A stretch of DNA of 64,000 bases from Arenicola marina (Eukaryota; Annelida; Polychaeta; Arenicolidae), in the NCBI GenBank assembly GCA_964019135.1, contig OZ025265.1, forward strand, positions 3,664,318 through 3,728,317, given 5' to 3'. Of this stretch, positions 1-10,337 are shown one piece after another. The position numbers and the translations under genes are program-made. Position 1 is the first letter of the stretch. The number at the start of each line of letters is the position of its first letter. Below the pieces are notes generated by a model, which searched no databases, was not told where the DNA came from, and saw only the letters and a program-made list of their open reading frames with translations.

Positions 1-766
1 GTACCAGAAAATTATCTAAAAGGGTTCCTTTATACTTTGAAAGTCTTGTTGGAAATGTGATCTTTGGAAAGAACCCAAGGGATGTGATACTGTCAAAATA
101 AGTACTAAATGCAGCTTTTTCATGGATTTGAAGCAAGTCAATATTGAAATCTCCAGTTACTAATAATTCACCGCTCTTTCTCTCAAAGAGAGATAGTATT
201 TTAGAAAATTCCTCAGTGAATGTCGAGTAATTCTCGTTAACGTCGCATGGCGGCCTATATATATTTCCCAGTATAATAGTTCTATCAGTTTCCATTACCT
301 TTATAAATTGACCTTCCCAAATTTCAGAGTCAATAGGAATATCTAAAACCGAGAAGCTTAGCGTATCTTTTAAATATATCATTAGCCCACCATGCTCACT
401 ACAAGTTTTACCTTTGGATATAAGCGTATATCCATCAATATGTAATAGGGATGTATCTGACATGTCGCTTAACCATGACTCTTGTATGCATAAAGCGGAA
501 AATTCAATACTTTTCTTACATAACATATCAATCATTATTTGAAGTTCATCGATCTTAGCATTGATACTGGCCACATTCATACTAAGGATGGAAAAATCAC
601 CGGTTCTGTTTTGCAGAACAGGATCCAGTTGATCTAACTCATAATAAGGAGAATGCTGAACATATTGGTTAGCAGGGTCTACATCTCGGATATTACCATT
701 AACTGGGTTTAAAAGTTCAACCAATGAGTTCTTTTTTGCTCCCCCTAACTGTTGCAAAAAAGTCAT
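1..766 (-). CDS. LINE ORF2, N-terminal AP-endonuclease domain (partial)
   Basis: Translating the complement from the ATG at 766-764 gives an uninterrupted frame to base 1. It carries the endonuclease signatures of CR1/Jockey-group LINEs in order: SMNVASINAKIDEL, a catalytic-glutamate block ALCIQESWL, HGGLMIYLK, GNIYRPP and the TGDFNIDLL block. The product would nick target DNA to prime reverse transcription. The RT domain must lie to the left of the window. The ATG overlaps the stop of the preceding frame as ATGA, which supports this start. Family membership rests on motif recognition; the clade within the CR1/Jockey/L2 group is not settled. Confidence 0.82.
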   Translation of the reverse strand, partial: MTFLQQLGGAKKNSLVELLNPVNGNIRDVDPANQYVQHSPYYELDQLDPVLQNRTGDFSILSMNVASINAKIDELQIMIDMLCKKSIEFSALCIQESWLSDMSDTSLLHIDGYTLISKGKTCSEHGGLMIYLKDTLSFSVLDIPIDSEIWEGQFIKVMETDRTIILGNIYRPPCDVNENYSTFTEEFSKILSLFERKSGELLVTGDFNIDLLQIHEKAAFSTYFDSITSLGFFPKITFPTRLSKYKGTLLDNFLV

Positions 767-960
767 TTACATTCACAGGCATTAAGTAAAAGCAGAAACA
801 ATACTTTCATTGCCCCAATGGGACCAACGCGAAAGTGATGGGATGAAGTGAAAATATAATATGCGTCATCCCCGGTCATCTTCAGGGTTTCAATAAATGA
901 GTTTGTATTTAAACCACCAAATTGTTGTAAAATGATACCGTCAAGATCCATCTCTAACAT
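763..960 (-). CDS. Short upstream frame of the LINE, 65 codons
   Basis: The frame ends in a TGA that overlaps the ORF2 ATG (ATGA). Its residues LQQFGGLNTNSFIETL resemble the first residues of ORF2, LQQLGGAKKNSLVELL, so one is probably a partial duplicate of the other. No zinc finger, coiled coil or RNA-binding motif is visible, so it is not a normal ORF1 protein. It could be a remnant of an older ORF2 start or a short upstream frame that couples translation. Confidence 0.4.
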   Translation of the reverse strand: MLEMDLDGIILQQFGGLNTNSFIETLKMTGDDAYYIFTSSHHFRVGPIGAMKVLFLLLLNACECK

Positions 961-966
961 ATGAAA

Positions 967-1543
967 GGTATAGTCGACTTATCATAAAATAAGATACAAT
1001 GTAAGCGATAATAAGTTAAAGATACATAATTGTACCCTGCGCTTGCAAAAACAACTCGTGGGACCAAAAGTGGAAAGAAACACAGAAAAAAAAACAAAAG
1101 CATAAATATATATACAGTTAGGTTCACCCGTGTTGAACATACGGGGAACCAGTTGGTGCCTTGTATTCGCGGCAACATGAGCAAGAAAAAAGGGGGGTGG
1201 GTTGGTGAGGGGAGTCGGGAGAGATGAGAGTTGGGGGTGGACATGGAAATAGACATGTGAGAGTTGATCGGTCAGGTGTGGTCTCACTACGCTTGGGCAG
1301 GTTCGCTGAGGGGTATTTAAGCGTTTATAATAAAGTGGAGCGCTTAACGCAGGGGAGATAAGTTTGAAGTCACATGAAACATACATGAGCAATAGCCGTA
1401 CAGTCGCGGTGAACACACTGGCGGTTTAGCCTGTAATAATTGGGGAGTGAAAGACCACGGGACGGATATCAGGCACTTTACCTGGCTTTAACTGTACATT
1501 TTGGAGTGACTGAAGAAGAGAGACGTACGTTAGAGAGGTATAA
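967..1543. other. Presumed LINE 5' leader and unassigned sequence
   Basis: This lies between the LINE frames and the TIR element. Small minus-strand frames (for example 982-1416) show no known domain. It is probably the LINE 5' untranslated region plus flanking DNA. Confidence 0.35.
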
Positions 1544-1820
1544 CCTAGCCTGAACGTTCAGACGTTACAGTTTGACAGTCTGATGCTGACTGTAACGTCT
1601 GAACTCATCGCGTAGAATTGCTGTTCGGCCGCAAATTTTTGCCTTTAGCACAAATACTCACATGAATCCAAAAAAATTGATATCCTAAACTTGTTCTATG
1701 GTAACTTATTTAGTTCCGTGAAATATGGATTCGTGCCAACTCGTCGCCAATTTTGTATAAACGACAACTTTTAATTCTGTCACAAAAGTGTTTTGCCGCT
1801 CGCCGCCATGTTGATGTGTC
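1544..1820 (+). repeat. Left terminal inverted repeat with terminal hairpin
   Basis: The outer 60 bases contain GTTCAGACGTTACAG and, 19 bases later, its exact complement CTGTAACGTCTGAAC, so the end can fold on itself. Similarity to the right arm fades after about 1820, near CCATGTTGATG. Confidence 0.82.
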
Positions 1821-3210
1821 ATTCATACCCTCAGCGCCGCTAGTGAGCGACAGCGGAGTTATAATTCTAGAGGTCATCGTACGCTAATCTCTCTACTCGG
1901 TCGTTCAAAAATTGCCATTACAATGTCTTTCACGATCATTTCTCGGACACATTTAACCACGATTTCCATTTAGGGGTACCAAAGTCTTTCACAACACGTT
2001 CCTTTGTCGGCACGATTTTGTACAAAACCGCTTGAATAATGTATTATTTATTTAGCTATGGTTTCTTTTATATATATATATATATATTAATATATGTATA
2101 TTTTTGTAAAATCACAGCTATTATTTTTGTTGTCATGGTAACGGCTCAACGTGCATGCTAGAAAACAGCGTAGTCTTCACTAGGAGGTCTACACGTGGTC
2201 TTTACACATGTCTGGGAAAGTAGCGTGGTCTTCCATGTAACATGTCTGAGAAAGTGTGCGTCGTCTGCTCAGACGAGTTTGAGAGACAGGCTACTGGCTA
2301 CGGATTTTCTAAGTATGCAAAAGGACAATTCCCCAGTACCGTACATTTAAGAGACATAACAGAAATGTCTATTTATGAGACACTGATCGGAAGCTAATGT
2401 TGATTCCTGATTCTGCTTCCACATGCCAATGATCGTATCTGATGAAATGTTTTCTATATCTAATACACCCCGCCCAATGCAAAAACTCGATTCTAAAATC
2501 GTATAAGCTTACTATGTATATCTACGGGTATAACTATGTTGTATTTACAAATTTGTGTGTGCCACTGTGTAGTGAGTGAAAGTTGCATGTCGAGCTTTAT
2601 CCGCCAAATCTAACCCCAGGCAACGTACAATAAGCAGAAAATCTATCAATTAAGAATCCTACTACTCATCGCCGTTTCGACTGTGATATGTCAAAACGTG
2701 TTTATCCGGTGACACCACAGAACTCTATCGCCGCACTGTTACTTATTACCAAGCATCGCGAAGCCCAAAAATTAATGACCTTTACCATAAACTTGAATAT
2801 TTGTTTTGGCGGGAAAGAACTCTATATGTAACTTTACAAAATTGAAATGCCGTACCTTGTGTCCTAGACGCAGTTCCGTCAACCCCCCCCCCCCACCCCC
2901 CACACCCACAAGTGATGACACCCTTCGCCAAGCCTCCCATCCCTTGCGATCAGTCGCAGTTTCTACACAGCTTGACATTGGTTCATTAGCATTTTAATCA
3001 ATTTATTTGTTTTGCCCCTTGCGCGACTGAAACCTCTCATGTGACTTTTGTCTCATTTGACAATTCGGATGCACAAGAAGACTGTTACGTGTGTCAGCTA
3101 GTGCCCGCCCATCCACCTCGCTATCCGCCCTGTGCACGTTAGATAACACCAATCCACTTAATTCACCCTCCGCTCCTACCCCTGACATTTTTACATGGGA
3201 AATCCGCGGG

Positions 3211-3370
3211 GAGTTTCCATAGCTCAGTTGATCAATAGGTCCCAGGTTTGACAATGCGCTCCGGGCACCTGCTCTACTGGCTTCCTCAATCTCTCATCTG
3301 TGTCAATCGTCTCGCGAGGCTCCTTGGCCGTCGTATTTCTGAAAATGGGCCCAGCAAAAACAATAATTCT
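3211..3370 (+). mobile_element. Degenerate tRNA-derived SINE inside the TIR element
   Basis: It shares order and wording with the clean SINE at 49395-49574: an A-box-like CATAGCTCAGTTG, then GATCAATAGGTCC, a decayed B-box (GGTTTGACAAT), CGGGCACCT, a TCATC stretch and CGTCTCGCGAGGCTCCTTGG. The decayed B-box and the loss of a clear tail point to an older copy. Confidence 0.6.
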
Positions 3371-3749
3371 ATCTGCCATGTCTTTCTTCCCAAAGAGTAG
3401 AGGGTTACCCCCGAGGACATGGATCTACTCTCCCTTCCTTCTCTCACTGACGCGATATGACCAAAAGTGGTTAAAGCGTCCTGAATAACAAACCCACCAA
3501 CCAATTATGCTATCAAATCCCTTGGGGGGGGGGGAGGGAGGAGGGGCACTACCTATATTGAGGTATGCACATATGTGCCGCCCAAATGTTAGGTATATAC
3601 ATATTTGCCGCCAAATTGATCTTTTTTTCGCGTGGTGTATTCAGGTCTGCAACGTGTTGCTTACTGATGTCAATGCTGAACGTACAAAACTATACGTACA
3701 AAATTACCTCTAGCATCGCTTTGGGCCGTGGCGCCACCTTCTGGGCATC

Positions 3750-4020
3750 AACATGGCGGCGAGCGGCAAAACACTTTTGTGACAGAATTAAAAGTTGTCG
3801 TTTATACAAAATTGGCGACGAGTTGGCACGAATCCATATCTCACGGAACTAAATAAGTTACCATAGAACAAGTTTAGGATATCAATTTTTTTGGATTCAT
3901 GTGAGTATTTGTGCTAAAGGCAAAAATTTGCGGCCGAACAGCAATTCTACGCGATGAGTTCAGACGTTACAGTCACAAGAACAAGTGTCAAGACTGTAAC
4001 GTCTGAACATTCAGGCTAGG
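3750..4020 (-). repeat. Right terminal inverted repeat with terminal hairpin
   Basis: This is the reverse complement of the left arm, with indels in the loop. It keeps its own perfect stem (GTTCAGACGTTACAGT and complement), but the loop sequence differs from the left one. Stem conservation with loop divergence suggests that the hairpin matters for the element. Confidence 0.82.
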
Positions 4021-4025
4021 TATAA

Positions 4026-5033
4026 CCATGATGACGGGGAATAACACTGAGCCAGAGTTGGCCGCTATTGTTGGCCGCTGGTCGCGAGCAGCAGTCAATG
4101 TGAATAACAAGCCTGCTTCTATGCTAAGAAAAGAAAAAAGCAAGGCAGGACCAAGTGGGTTCGGTGGTAGGGGGGGGGGGTCACATTTGTTTACCGACAG
4201 CTGAGGCCATTCAAAGAGAGACATATCACAATTTTGATTGGCGTATGCAAGATATGACGAGGACGAGACACTGGGGGCACATTTCAAAGCATCCATTCAT
4301 TGAGCGGGACGATGCACATTAACACAGATACGGATACCATACTTAGTTGGATACAAGACGCTGCATATTTACTACGATACGGATACACACTCAGCAGGAT
4401 ACATGTGGCTGTGAATACCTGTGGCTTCATGGTGTAGGCCTAGCTGTCTGTAAGTCTGAGGACCTCTAGTGCTGACTCCAGTGCTCTTTCCATCAGTTTG
4501 AACTTTGGGGGCCCTGACTGCCTGTTAGAGGTTTGGCGTGTCACAAAGACAACAACGTCCAGCATGTTATGTCTCTGCAGTAGATACCTCAGGTATCTCC
4601 CGGTACCGTGATCGCCGTCGTCTTGGAATCCTGTCTGGTGGCCGTCCTGTAGGCGATAGGCAGCCACGTTGTGTGCCGCTCCTGCCCTGGCCAGGTTCAG
4701 CAACAGCTTCCGGTAGGCAGTCCGGACGTTGAAGCATCATCTGTTGAAGCATCATCTGGAACCTGAGGCATACCTCCAATATCGCACTATTCGTAAGCAT
4801 AGATTTGCTCTGGCCAAACTACGATGTTCCAGCCACAAGTTACCCATTGAGAAGCTCCGGCTACGGTGCCTCGAGCAGAGCGATACTGTAATTACTGCCT
4901 AAATGAAAATGTAAGAGTCATATGGGACGGGTACCATTTCTTAGTAAAATCCACTGCAGACCTCACTATTGTTCTCTCATGACATTAGTTGTCTGTAATG
5001 TAGTGGGTTTGAGTCATAAGGACGTAGGTTTTA
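4026..5033. other. Unassigned stretch, one weak ORF
   Basis: The only candidate is a minus-strand frame at 4703-4440, described separately. A 15-base direct repeat (CAACAGATGATGCTT on the minus strand) lies near 4731-4760. A G-run lies near 4171-4180. Confidence 0.3.
4440..4703 (-). CDS. Unrecognised ORF, possible exon or gene fragment
   Basis: The frame is open from about 4735 down to a stop at 4440. It has a charged, ordinary composition (residues such as YRKLLLNLARAGAAHNVAAY and LQRHNMLDVVVFVTRQ), more like real protein than the low-complexity frames around it. Upstream in the same frame there is a stop just before the CFNVRTAYRKL stretch, so it would have to be an exon with an acceptor near 4735 or a fragment. 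I do not recognise the family. No partner exon was found. Confidence 0.25.
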   Translation of the reverse strand: MLNLARAGAAHNVAAYRLQDGHQTGFQDDGDHGTGRYLRYLLQRHNMLDVVVFVTRQTSNRQSGPPKFKLMERALESALEVLRLTDS

Positions 5034-5147
5034 CATAAGTTAATGACCTCGGAAAACGACATTACCGGATAACAATGGGTCCTCGGCCTTCGCCTTCGGA
5101 CTCCATTATTATCCGGTAATGTCGTGTTCCTCGGACATTAACTTACA
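5034..5147. repeat. Near-perfect palindrome of about 110 bp (MITE-like hairpin)
   Basis: The arms CGACATTACCGGATAA (5057-5072) and TTATCCGGTAATGTCG (5109-5124) are exact complements. Pairing continues outward with small indels to AAGTTAATG / CATTAACTT and partly inward through CAATGG / CCATTA, so almost the whole segment folds into one stem. It resembles a small foldback MITE. No target duplication could be fixed. Confidence 0.7.
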
Positions 5148-5479
5148 CATCGTTTGCAAGCAATTTGTCTTTCGTCGCGCATACGGTATAAATATCCACG
5201 CTCATAATGTAAATAAACGCCTGTCCCGTAAACTGTTGAACTCTTCAACGCCATCTGTTTTCTGCAATAAAGCAGCTTATGTTTATCATGCTTTTAAGAT
5301 GATGGACACCGAAACTGCTATTTAAATTAGTGTACATCGTGTATAATGGGCCTAAGGCCTTTCATGCACGGATAAACGTATATATACATCATGCTTGACC
5401 TTTATTTTGCCCTCTGTTCTTTTGTTCTGCCCATCAACAAATGTCCTTTCTATCGGCGCATCGTCATATATGTATACAT
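5148..5479. other. Unassigned stretch
   Basis: Nothing coding is recognised here. The short plus frame 5119-5325 has no domain. Confidence 0.3.
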
Positions 5480-5690
5480 ACATATATTCCCCTTCTACCT
5501 CCCTCTCTCTCCGTCTCTCTTCCCCCTTTCTTTTCCTCCTATCCGTCCGTCTCACCCGCCCCTGTGTTATTCTCTCCTGTCCCTCTCCTCCTTCTGTCTG
5601 TCTTTCATCTCCCTGTGCCCCCGCCCCCTCTCTGTCTCTTTTCACCCCCACCCTTGTCCCTCGATCTCTCTACCGCTACTATTTTCGTCT
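5480..5690 (+). repeat. Polypyrimidine (CT-rich) tract
   Basis: Some 200 bases are almost only C and T on the plus strand. All three forward frames stay open as a result and give Ser/Pro/Leu-rich shadows. No exact repeat unit is present. Confidence 0.75.
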
Positions 5691-6348
5691 GTGCGTTCAC
5701 GACGGCTGGGCTCACGGTGAGGGGCCCGAAGGATGGGGGTGGGGTGGGGGGCGGTTTCGGTGGGGGTGGTAGGAACGGGTTGAACAAAGGTGTGGTCGGG
5801 GGCCGTCTTATGAGGGTGGGAGTGAAGATGTGAGTTCGGGTTGGGAGAGGGTGAGGATATGAGTGTGGACGAGGGTGTGACTGTGAGTGTGGGTGGGGGT
5901 GAGGGTTAGACGGAAGGCGCAACAAGCGGCTGTTTTGCCGGTCATGACGACCAGCCTCGTCATGGCCGGGGCAGGGACGGGGGGACTTGGGGGGTGTGGC
6001 CTAGCCCGGCTGTAAGAGGAAAGCTGCTGCGGCTGCCGGTGGCAAGGCAATTTGGTGGGCGATGAAGGGTTTGGTCATATGGGTGCTATGGGAGGGCGGG
6101 ATGGTGTGACAGTATCGTATGGTGGGTGGGGGTGCGGAGGGATGGAGTCACACTGTATGCGACGTGCCCCGTACCTGGCTTACAACGCGGGTATTCTCTT
6201 TATGACAACGGCCCCAGCACACTTCTTGGTTGATAAGTCGGCTGATGAGTCAGCTACGGTGGGAATGAGAGCGGGGTGGGGGTGGGGGGTGGATGATGGT
6301 TGTGTGGCGGTGAGGGGGGGGGGGCAATTGGCTGGCTGTAAATATAAT
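5691..6348 (+). repeat. G-rich simple-sequence region
   Basis: Irregular GGGTG/GTGAG runs fill 5715-5920 and 6120-6330 on the plus strand, with G-tracts of up to nine or ten near 6315. The frames here are compositional shadows. Confidence 0.6.
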
Positions 6349-6367
6349 GCTAGGGTTAGGGTTAGGA
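6349..6367 (+). repeat. Short TTAGGG-like run
   Basis: CTAGGGTTAGGGTTAGG holds fewer than three copies of the animal telomere unit. It may be a chance G-rich variant or a tiny interstitial repeat. Confidence 0.5.
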
Positions 6368-7387
6368 TATCAAGCATATCCCGTGACGAGTTGCCCCTGG
6401 TTGTCAAGGGTGACGTATAGGGAAGATCCTGGTCGCCAATGCTAAAGTATGATATGCTAGGTATGAAAGCTCTTAGTCGTTGAATGTGACGTATAGTATA
6501 TCACAATGGGAAGCTCTTTTTCACCAAGTGTGATGCATGGCATGTCATCTCAGTGACTTTATGGAACAAAAACCCATGAAAAATACGAGTTAAGAGAAAG
6601 GAAAGAAAAACATACGAAGAGCTGGGTGGCAAGAGGTGCTGCATGACCCGAATGATGTGGGTCGCTGCGACATATCCACAATATAGAGAAAGCGGAGACA
6701 AAATAAACGGCATGTAGAAGAGAAAACAGATTTAGAAACACAGATATAACAATACAACAAAGTAAATACGCGACAATCTATGGCTGTCAAGATGAGGCGT
6801 GGCCTTACCAGTATTGTGCGTACCATAGCAAATTACAGTCGGTTTGCATTTGCAACGTCAGTTTTTGACGATTGCAACGAGACATGAATGTCTCGTGCAA
6901 TTAACCCGTGTAGCCTTCGAGGCGGGGTTCAATACAGCTTCGGCGACCGTCTCAGTCTGTATTTAAAGGGAACGGAGAGATACCGAGATACCGGCGAACG
7001 ATAAAGAGGCGCGGAGCCACACAGAAAGTGAAACATTATCGATTAAAGGGATGTATTTATTCAAGTTTATAGTTACATACATTGTAGATACACAACCGAA
7101 ACTTATGTATAAATCACCAGCAATGAAAGTATCATTTTCAAAAGTGGAAAATATGTTCTAATGTGAGTACGTGTATTTTTCTTATAGAACCTTCTTTTTC
7201 ATGTGAGCTTGCTATACCGCAACTGACGTGTAACTGATTTAATCATGAAATATATGTATAAATTTTCCTATGCTCCCTTACGTTAATATTTTCCTTCTTG
7301 ATGACAAATACATGGATTGAGTGGTTGTTGATAAGACATGACTTACTTTTTAGAAGTAAGTCCGACCCACCAGACCCCTAATCCATG
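6368..7387. other. Unassigned intergenic stretch
   Basis: No coding exon is recognised. A small perfect hairpin (CGAGACAT GA ATGTCTCG) lies near 6880-6897, followed by a GC-richer patch to about 7020. Confidence 0.3.
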
Positions 7388-7389
7388 TA

Positions 7390-8305
7390 CAGTGGAACCC
7401 CGCTATTAAGACCACCTACGAGACTGAGCAAAATTGGTCTCACTAGCGGAATGGTCTCATTAGCGAAACTTGCCCAATAACAACAGTTAGTGTTATTATC
7501 GATGGGATTCAGGGATTATGGGATTATCCCGCGCCAACAATGAGGCGGTGAGATGCAGTGGGGGGGGGGGGGGATGCCGGGGATGTAGTTGTCGTTGACT
7601 TTTGTCTGACATTTCTATCAGGGATACCTTTTCTGTCAGTGGTAACTCATTTCGCGGTCGTATACGAGGATTACCAGCCATGGTAGCGATATGAACACTA
7701 TGGAACACACTGCATATATGAGAACCTTCAAAATTTCACATCCTTTTATGCACCTTGTTTGGTATTGAACTGTTAACGCCTTCAGAATCAATTAGAATCA
7801 AGCCAGGTATAAATCACTGAACCCGAACGGCTTGGCCAGTTTACAAGCAGTTGATTACTATTACCATGCCTGTTGAGCGCAATCAGTGTTAAATCTGTAA
7901 AATAAACATGTTACTAACAAAAACAGAGCCCCCGGCGGTGTCTCTGATATAACAGATCAAATAACGATGTGTGTTACGATGATGCCTTTGTACGCATCAA
8001 TGTTCACACATACAGAACCATCAATACTGTACATCAGTCGAGAAGAGGTGAATCCGCATCCTTTAAGCCGTAAAATAAACATGTCACTAACAACAAAGAC
8101 AGAACCCGCGACCGCGTCGTAAGCTGTTACTCTTTGTTTCGAAAAAAATCGCCGAACTTTGGTGGTCGCATTAGCGGGGTTGAGTTCCATTGAAATTGCT
8201 TGGTTGGGTCTGACCTTGGTGGTCTTAATACCGGATTAGCGGGGTGGTCACACTAGCGGGGTTCAGGCCAATGGTAAAGTATAGGCAAAATTCGGGATTC
8301 CACTG
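7390..8305. mobile_element. Pogo/Tigger-like non-autonomous DNA transposon
   Basis: The left end reads CAGTGGAACCCCGCTATT and the right end, complemented, CAGTGGAATCCCGAATT. The sequence next to each end is TA (7388-7389 and 8306-8307), the target duplication of Tc1/mariner-superfamily elements. CAGTGGAACCCCG is the usual start of animal pogo-group ends. The 916 bp hold no transposase. Further end-like blocks (CCCCGCTAATGCGACCACC and relatives) recur inside near 8160-8265 on the minus strand, so the right side may be several stacked ends. A G13 run lies near 7560. Confidence 0.75.
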
Positions 8306-8307
8306 TA

Positions 8308-9424
8308 TACATAACCTGAGCATACGTGGGCCAGAGCGACTGGAGTGCCAAATGGACCCTCTGGTCACGTGACGACGACGAACGCCGCTTACATTCTTTG
8401 GCGGCCAAGGACGAGGCCACGTTGATGTCGTTCCTTGTTATGACCTTTAAAGTGTCACGCTGCGCGTGTCCCGGCATCACAGAGGTGACGTGGCTCGCAA
8501 ATGGACTTCATAATGATCATAATGGCACCTTAATAAGTTGGTGTCAGACCTGTATATGTGCCATGGCCTTGGACGGAGAATGGAAACTCGGGGCTATTCA
8601 CACAGATTATACAACCCGCCCAAGAGGTAATCTAGCGCTCACACAACCCGTTGAATATGTTATGAACTAAATGGCATGCTCTTTGTCTTTTCTGATGTGG
8701 GAGACTGATATTGTTCAGTATTTTTCTGCGATAATATCGCATGGCAGTCGGTAATTTAAAAAAAAAGTACTTCCATAACCGTACACCAGGCAGACATTCT
8801 ACCTTGTTATTGACACCAAGACAATGTCTTAATATCCGTCAAATCTAAAGGCGCGGGCACAGACTCCGTACTCATTTTTAGTGACACTTGCCCTCTTACA
8901 GCAGCGGCTTAATGCGCTGAAAACTGGCGTTTTTTGTGGCTGTCTTAACGTCGACATTGATGGCGTGTTTAGCTATTGAGTCTCAAGATAGATATGAACA
9001 TACACAGAGTTAGATCGAACAACCCGTCTAGGTCAAATAATCTGAAATTCACATTTATGTATGAATTTATGTATGAATAACTTTAATCGGTATAGATACA
9101 TAAACATGTGACATGCGGGGTACTTTACCACCATGCGGTAGCGGTTCGAGGGTATATAACACAAGGAACATCATATATTGTCCTGTTGGTGATACGCCAG
9201 CCATTTCTCCAGAGAAGCCATGGAAGGCTGGTGGAGACACTCCATAATGGATGAAACCACAGGTGTTCGGCCGCTTCGTCATGGTTGTTAGGGAGGTGAC
9301 CTTCCAAACCCACACGGCTTCCAGGCAGTGAGAACAATACACTGACAGAGGGGTCTATCGTCCATGTTAGAGTCCACGACATGGATAATTATACTAAAAT
9401 CTTGGCGTAAGTCATAAGATAGGA
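8308..9424. other. Unassigned intergenic stretch
   Basis: The largest frames (plus 8326-8670; minus 9342-9067) show no domain and no convincing splice sites. Nothing else can be supported here. Confidence 0.3.
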
Positions 9425-9850
9425 TAAGATAAGATAAAATAAGCTTTATTTAACGTCGGTATGTAAAAGTCAACAATAAACATTAGCACACGTGCTATTG
9501 ACCGACAATGATAAAATGACATGAGCGGATGAGATATATATACATATGACAATGAAAATATGACCACGTTTGCATCTCATCAAACCGTACCCATTAGCTA
9601 TGTTGCATAATGAGCACGAATTACAGCGCCACAAGAACACATCCGAGGTTGAAGGCGTTGTTTTAAATTCCTTGGCAGATTTGGCTAACTTCGTTTCCTT
9701 GTTGATCATGTTTCATAGCTTGTTACCTTGATAATTTATTGAATTATGACCATAAGCTGTTGTCTTAACGCGTGGCATACATATATATTTGGCCCATTGT
9801 TTTAAATGTAATTGCTTTCCTTTACGTTATACATGTCATGAAGACAATAA
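9425..9850 (-). mobile_element. Degenerate LINE 3' end
   Basis: On the minus strand two frames together give the usual C-terminal words of CR1-like LINE proteins: SNYI-NNGPNIY, then PRVKTTAYGHNSINYQGNKL followed by a TGA where a Trp codon is expected, then NMINKETKLAKSAKEFKT. A frame change near 9780 and the TGA mark it as dead. It ends with AAATAAAGC and a (TCTTA)n-like tail near 9420-9445, as LINE 3' ends often do. Upstream RT sequence is not recognisable, so this is a 5'-truncated copy. Confidence 0.7.
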
Positions 9851-10337
9851 GATAGTGAGCCATGCTGAAACAATTGTTCGCCCAAACAGGGAAGTACGGC
9901 GGACAGAGAGCCCTCGGTCCAGCCGGTCTTGGTCGTATCAAGGCAGTTAGGTCACCTTCTCAAGGTGAAGATATATGCAACGAAATGTTACTGTTGTAGA
10001 GTATATCCTACGAACGCGATGTAACGTTAAACACAAAGTATGTACGTATAATTGCGAAACTGATATGCGAAACTGATGTAGGTTTCATACATCATACATC
10101 AGGCTCAGTCTACAGATTCCATTTTGATATGGATCTATTCAAACTTAGTGTGAGCTTGTTTGAGGGGAACCTCACAACAACGAATTGAAGGCTTCAATTA
10201 TTTCTTCAACAAATAATGGACAATTTAGTGTGCGGTGGCGAATCCAATATGACCCTTCTATAGCTATGTGTCCTACCCATATGCAGAACATGACAAGGAC
10301 AACCAGCATGGTGCATAATGATACGGACAGCGCACAC
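9851..10337. other. Unassigned stretch before the satellites
   Basis: No gene is recognised. A small inverted repeat of CATACATCA words lies near 10075-10105. Confidence 0.3.

Larger units (their letters stand above)
1..966 (-). mobile_element. 5' part of a CR1/Jockey-group LINE, cut by the window edge
   Basis: The minus strand carries the start of a non-LTR retrotransposon: a short upstream frame (960-763) followed at once by an open endonuclease frame (766-1) that runs off the left edge. The element is recognised by its AP-endonuclease-like protein. No terminal repeat or target duplication is visible, because the 3' end lies outside the window and the 5' end is unclear somewhere between 966 and 1543. 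The endonuclease frame has no stop in about 255 codons, so this copy may be fairly young. Confidence 0.8.
1544..4020. mobile_element. Non-autonomous DNA element with long terminal inverted repeats
   Basis: Bases 1544-1820 match the reverse complement of 3750-4020 closely, giving arms of about 275 bp around 1.9 kb of non-coding DNA. Both ends read CCTAGCCTGAA inward. The element is flanked by a direct TATAA at 1539-1543 and 4021-4025, which fits a 5-bp target-site duplication. No transposase can be seen inside; the interior holds a (TA)n run near 2070-2090, a C-run near 2882, a G-run near 3525 and a degenerate SINE. The superfamily is unassigned, and the end sequence does not match pogo, Harbinger or CACTA ends that I recognise. 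Confidence 0.8.

Noticed and set aside
982-1416. 144-codon minus frame as the LINE ORF1
   Set aside because: No zinc knuckle, coiled coil or RRM, and codon use looks random. It is more likely LINE leader DNA.
5391-5925. Overlapping frames of 100-130 codons
   Set aside because: Compositional shadows of polypyrimidine and G-rich tracts, open in several frames at once.
6349-6367. Telomere or telomeric fusion site
   Set aside because: Fewer than three TTAGGG units in a G-rich region. Too short.
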